From Roseibacillus ishigakijimensis (GTDB lineage Bacteria > Verrucomicrobiota > Verrucomicrobiia > Verrucomicrobiales > Akkermansiaceae), in the NCBI RefSeq assembly GCF_016595415.1, contig NZ_JAENIO010000022.1:1-64000 (forward strand): a DNA stretch of 64,000 bases, in the 5' to 3' direction. Below, piece after piece: positions 60,851 through 64,000 of the stretch. Below the pieces are notes generated by a model. That model was not told the DNA's origin, did not search any database, and worked only from the letters and a program-made list of their open reading frames with translations. Made by a program: the position numbers and the translations under genes. Numbering within the stretch: position 1 is the stretch's first letter; each line of letters begins with the position of its first letter.

Positions 60851-61839
60851 TCTTGCTCGCCCTTTGCGCTCTTCCGCTCTCCGCTGAGGAGACCATTGCC
60901 ACCCGCATCGTCAGCCACGATGCCGCCTTTGAAACACTGCTCTCGCCCGAAGCCGAAATCGAGGTGCTGGCCTCGGGCTTCGATTGGTCGGAGGGCCCCG
61001 TCTGGGATGCGGCAGAGCAGCGCCTCCTCTTCTCCGACGTGCCCAACAATGTCGTTCACGCTTGGTCGGAGAAAGACGGTCTCTCGGTCTATCTCCAGCC
61101 CTCGGGCTTCAGCGGTCCTCGAAAGAATTCCCGCGAGCCCGGCTCCAATGGCCTCGCCTTCGACGCCCAAGGCCGTCTCCTGACCTGCGAACACGGGGAC
61201 CGCCGGCTGTCGGTGCTCACTGCCGATGGCGGCAAGATGACCCTCGCCGACACCTACCAAGGCAAACGCTTCAATTCCCCCAACGACCTCGTGGTTCACT
61301 CGTCCGGCTCCATTTTTTTCACTGACCCGCCCTATGGCTTGCCCAATCAAGGCAACGGTCCCGAGCGTCAACTGGAGGAAAACGGCGTTTACCGTTGGGA
61401 TGAGAATGGTGACGTCAACCTCGTCATCGCCGATCTCGACCGCCCCAATGGAGTGACCTTGTCCCCGGACGAACAGACCCTTTACATTGCCCAGTCCCAC
61501 GGCCCAGCCCCCCACGTGATCGCCTATCCGGTGCAAGACGACCTTTCGCTGGGGGAGGGCCGGGTGCTTTTCGACGCTTCCACCCTGGAGCCACAGCTCC
61601 CCGGTGCTCCGGACGGGCTCAAAGTCGACCACGAGGGCAATATCTGGAGCAGCGGCCCCGGCGGAGTCTTCATTGTTTCGCCCGAGGGCAAGCTTCTCGG
61701 TCGCATCCTCACCGGACGCCGCACGGCCAACCTGGCCTGGGGCGGGGACGATTACTCGGTGCTCTACCTCACCGCCGATCACGATCTTCTCCGGGTGCAG
61801 ACCCGGACCCGTGGCCCCCGGCGCCCGCACCACCAGTAA
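60838..61839 (+). CDS. SMP-30/gluconolactonase-like secreted protein
   Basis: 333 residues with a short signal peptide (VSLLLALCALPLSA). Six-bladed beta-propeller of the SMP-30/gluconolactonase/LRE family: WSEGPVWDAAEQRLLFSDV, NGLAFDAQGRLLTCEHGDRR (metal-binding region), SPNDLVVHSSGSIFFTDPPYG, DRPNGVTLSPDEQTLYIA and APDGLKVDHEGNIW hold the expected Glu, Asn and Asp ligands. Likely a periplasmic calcium-dependent lactonase on a sugar lactone. Its start codon sits inside a perfect inverted repeat. Confidence 0.92.
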   Translation: MKVSLLLALCALPLSAEETIATRIVSHDAAFETLLSPEAEIEVLASGFDWSEGPVWDAAEQRLLFSDVPNNVVHAWSEKDGLSVYLQPSGFSGPRKNSREPGSNGLAFDAQGRLLTCEHGDRRLSVLTADGGKMTLADTYQGKRFNSPNDLVVHSSGSIFFTDPPYGLPNQGNGPERQLEENGVYRWDENGDVNLVIADLDRPNGVTLSPDEQTLYIAQSHGPAPHVIAYPVQDDLSLGEGRVLFDASTLEPQLPGAPDGLKVDHEGNIWSSGPGGVFIVSPEGKLLGRILTGRRTANLAWGGDDYSVLYLTADHDLLRVQTRTRGPRRPHHQ

Positions 61840-61855
61840 GCAAAGAGGAACCTGA

Positions 61856-61924
61856 ATGTGCGCTTGCCCGGTTTGTGGAAAAAAGCCCGGCAAGCGGACT
61901 TCGTTCTTCTTTCCGGGCCCGTGA
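61856..61924 (+). CDS. Possible 22-residue CxCxxC peptide
   Basis: Short frame beginning MCACPVCGKKPGK, ATG at 61856 with a good ribosome-binding site (AGAGGAA, 6 nt spacing). Three Cys in CxCxxC followed by basic residues could bind a metal. It lies between the SMP-30-like gene and polA. An 8-bp inverted repeat CGCTTGCC/GGCAAGCG (61861-61896) lies in the same stretch, so the sequence might instead be an mRNA structure. Only one genome is seen, so coding is unproven. Confidence 0.3.
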   Translation: MCACPVCGKKPGKRTSFFFPGP

Positions 61925-61941
61925 TTGCCAATTCTCCTCCC

Positions 61942-64000
61942 ATGACTGAAGCACCCGAGCCCAACCGCCTCTTCCTCCTCGACGGGATGGCCCTCGTTTA
62001 TCGCGCCCACTTCGCCTTCATCCGCAATCCCATCATGAACTCCAAGGGGGTGAACACCTCCGCGCTCTTCGGCTTCACTAACACCCTCCTTTCCATCATC
62101 CAGACCGAGAAGCCCACCCACCTCGCGGTCGCCTGGGACACCTCCGCCCCCACTCCCCGCCACGAAAAATACCCCGCCTACAAGGCCAATCGCGACGAGA
62201 TGCCCGAGGAACTCCGCGCGGCCATCCCAGCCTGCAAAGAGCTCTGCCAAGCCTTCGCCCTTCCCCTGCTGGAAATCGATGGCTACGAGGCCGACGACCT
62301 CATCGGCACCCTCGCCAAGACCGCCGACGAGCGCGGTGGCTTCCACACCTTCATGGTCACCCCGGACAAGGACTTCGCCCAGCTCATCTCCCCCACCAGC
62401 ACGATGTGGCGCCCCGGTCGCAAGGGTGGTGACCACGAAGTCATCCGAGAAGCCGAACTGCCCAAAATCTGGGGCGTGAACGAGCCCCACCAAATCATCG
62501 ACCTCCTCGGCCTCATGGGCGATGCCTCCGACAATATCCCCGGGGTGCCCGGAGTCGGCCCCAAGACCGCGGTCAAGCTCATCGACCAATTCGGCTCCAT
62601 CGAAAATCTTCTCGCCAACACCGCCCAGCTCAAGGGCAAGCAGAAGGAAAAAATCGAGGAAAACCGCGAAAACGCTCTTCTCTCCAAAGACCTCGCCACC
62701 ATCATGCGCGATGCCCCCCTGGAGGTCAGCTTCGAGGATCTGGCCCTCAGTCCTTACGACGAGACCGCCATCCGCGAGCTCTTCGCCGAATACGAATTCC
62801 GCACCCTCGCCAAGCGCCTCTTCGGCGACAACGCCAGCGAAGCCACCTCGGAGGAAGCCGCCCCCGAGCCCGCCACCAGCTTCCGCACCATCGCCGACAC
62901 CCGGCCGGACTACGAGCTGGTCAATTCTCCCGCCCAAGAAAAGAAACTCTTCGCCGCCCTCGAAAAAGCAGACCGCTACTGCTTCGACCTCGAGACCACC
63001 TCTCTCGACCGCTTTGGCTGCGACATCCTCGGTATCGCCTTTTCTTTCCAAAGCGGCAGCGGTTATTACCTGCCCTACAACCGCGTCCACCACCCGCGCC
63101 TACAGAAGCTTTTCGCCCTCCCGGCGGAAAAAATCGGCCACAATCTCAAGTTCGACCTCCACATCCTCAAAAGCCACGGCATCGAGGTCGCGGGGCCCTT
63201 CTTCGACACCATGCTGGTCCATGCCCTCCTCTACCCCGAGCAACGCCACACCATGGACCGACTGGCCGAGAACCTTCTCAGCTACCAGACCATCAAATTG
63301 ACTGAGTTGGCCGAAAGAGCGCTTGCCGAAAAGAACAAGGCCGAGAGTGAAGAGGGCAAAAAAGCGAAAACGAAAAACTCAAAGGCCAAAGAGGACTCTG
63401 ACCAAATGGACCTCTTTGCGGCCACTAACACGCGCGGAGGGAAAAAGAAAAAGCCCGCTCTCGACATGAAGGCCATTCCCCTAGAGGCCCTTGCCGAATA
63501 CGCCGCCGAGGATGCCGACATCACCTGGCAGCTGGCCGAGTTGCTGCGTCCCTTGTTGCAAGAAAACGGCCTTGCGGAAGTCTACGAAACGGTCGAAGCC
63601 CCCCTCCTGCCCGTTCTCGTCGCCCTGGAGGCCGAGGGAATCACTCTCGATCCCGAGCGCCTGGCCGAGGTCGATGGCGAGCTCAGCAGCCGCATCGACG
63701 AGGTCAGCGAGCGCATCACCAGTGCGGCCGGCGAGCCAGTCAACCTGAACTCCCCCAAGCAGCTCGGCGAGGTTCTCTTCGACAAGCTCAAGCTCGTCGA
63801 CAAGCCCAAAAAGACGCGCACCGGCCAATACAAGACCGACGAGCAGACCCTCAGTCTCCTCGCCGCCGAGCACCCCATCGCGGCCGACATTCTCCTCTAC
63901 CGCCAGGCCAGCAAGCTCAAGTCCACCTACGTCGACGCCCTCCCCGGCGAGGTCGCCCCCCACGATGGCCGCATCCACACCCACCTGCACCAGCACATCG
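61942..64000 (+). CDS. polA: DNA polymerase I (3' part beyond window)
   Basis: First 686 residues. 5'-nuclease domain (1-300: LLDGMALVYRAHFAF, YEADDLIGTLA, GDASDNIPGVPGVGPKTA), 3'-5' exonuclease domain (about 320-540) with intact FDLETTSLD, HNLKFDLH and YAAEDADIT catalytic acids, then the start of the polymerase domain (TLDPERLAEVDGEL, LNSPKQLGEVLFDKLKL). Between the exonuclease motifs is a Lys-rich insert (about residues 463-508) holding QMDLF at 488-492. Repairs DNA and processes Okazaki fragments. Polymerase motifs A-C lie outside. Confidence 0.96.
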   Translation, partial: MTEAPEPNRLFLLDGMALVYRAHFAFIRNPIMNSKGVNTSALFGFTNTLLSIIQTEKPTHLAVAWDTSAPTPRHEKYPAYKANRDEMPEELRAAIPACKELCQAFALPLLEIDGYEADDLIGTLAKTADERGGFHTFMVTPDKDFAQLISPTSTMWRPGRKGGDHEVIREAELPKIWGVNEPHQIIDLLGLMGDASDNIPGVPGVGPKTAVKLIDQFGSIENLLANTAQLKGKQKEKIEENRENALLSKDLATIMRDAPLEVSFEDLALSPYDETAIRELFAEYEFRTLAKRLFGDNASEATSEEAAPEPATSFRTIADTRPDYELVNSPAQEKKLFAALEKADRYCFDLETTSLDRFGCDILGIAFSFQSGSGYYLPYNRVHHPRLQKLFALPAEKIGHNLKFDLHILKSHGIEVAGPFFDTMLVHALLYPEQRHTMDRLAENLLSYQTIKLTELAERALAEKNKAESEEGKKAKTKNSKAKEDSDQMDLFAATNTRGGKKKKPALDMKAIPLEALAEYAAEDADITWQLAELLRPLLQENGLAEVYETVEAPLLPVLVALEAEGITLDPERLAEVDGELSSRIDEVSERITSAAGEPVNLNSPKQLGEVLFDKLKLVDKPKKTRTGQYKTDEQTLSLLAAEHPIAADILLYRQASKLKSTYVDALPGEVAPHDGRIHTHLHQHI

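Noticed and set aside
61861-61896. Terminator after the SMP-30-like gene
   Set aside because: An 8-bp inverted repeat is present but the loop is 20 nt and no T-run follows.

Overview
The window looks like a chromosomal segment of a Gram-negative, aerobic member of the Verrucomicrobiota (PVC superphylum). The evidence is: a DUF1587/1592/1588-type cytochrome protein (17.1-19.4 kb) and a PVC-type beta-propeller/HEAT/CxxCH protein (30.5-33.1 kb), both typical of Planctomycetota and Verrucomicrobiota; a TIGR03790 protein; a metalloprotease with a verrucomicrobial-style C-terminal module; a PEP-CTERM protein; and kdsB next to pyrG, an order I also know from Chlamydia. kdsB implies LPS. DNA is GC-rich and genes are tightly packed, often with 4-nt start/stop overlaps. 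No phage, insertion sequence or CRISPR array was seen.

Layout. 0-0.7 kb is non-coding and repeat-rich: a degenerate 21-bp tandem array and two copies of a two-hairpin repeat. 0.7-4.7 kb: a minus-strand exodeoxyribonuclease III / TrmH / metallophosphoesterase set, a Tat-exported metallo-beta-lactamase-fold protein and a Mn-type superoxide dismutase. 4.8-9.5 kb: envelope genes (coiled-coil membrane protein; a PAP2 / thioesterase / L,D-transpeptidase operon; a sodium:solute symporter). 9.6-13.8 kb: kdsB-pyrG, then nrnA-truB on the other strand. 13.9-24.3 kb: MIF-like tautomerase, DUF3108 protein, matrixin-like protease, DUF1592 cytochrome protein, CPBP protease, Lrp-aminotransferase operon, DUF4404 protein and recG. 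24.3-25.0 kb has no gene but is dense in hairpins. 25.9-26.2 kb encodes a small exported protein made of six Cys/Lys/Asp/Glu-rich repeats, the most novel-looking gene here.

26.3-34 kb: a membrane-anchored helical-repeat protein, a MoeB-rhodanese fusion, a GH88 hydrolase, the PVC cytochrome protein, a hypothetical gene and tRNA-Cys(GCA) with its own promoter. 34.2-37.9 kb: a Ppx/GppA-HD protein with degraded catalytic motifs beside polyphosphate kinase 1. 38-43.3 kb: a minus-strand sulfate-assimilation operon, cysJ-cysI-cysH-cysK (sulfite reductase flavoprotein and hemoprotein, PAPS reductase, cysteine synthase). 43.4-47.8 kb: a PhnP-like hydrolase, TIGR03790 protein and arginine decarboxylase (speA). 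47.9-48.7 kb: an AT-richer PEP-CTERM gene behind a palindromic site.

48.8-56.7 kb: a DUF5685 Cys-rich protein followed by a five-gene Bat (aerotolerance-type) operon in which BatB-BatC and BatD-BatE are each fused and no MoxR ATPase is present. 56.7-59 kb: polyphosphate kinase 2 and a Na/Pi-cotransporter-like protein, divergent around a perfect palindrome. 59-64 kb: a small coiled-coil protein, mgtE, an SMP-30-like protein whose start codon lies in a perfect 13-bp inverted repeat, a possible 22-residue CxCxxC peptide, and the first two thirds of polA, which carries a QMDLF clamp-binding-like motif in a Lys-rich insert. Assignments rest on reading motifs by eye; no database search was run.
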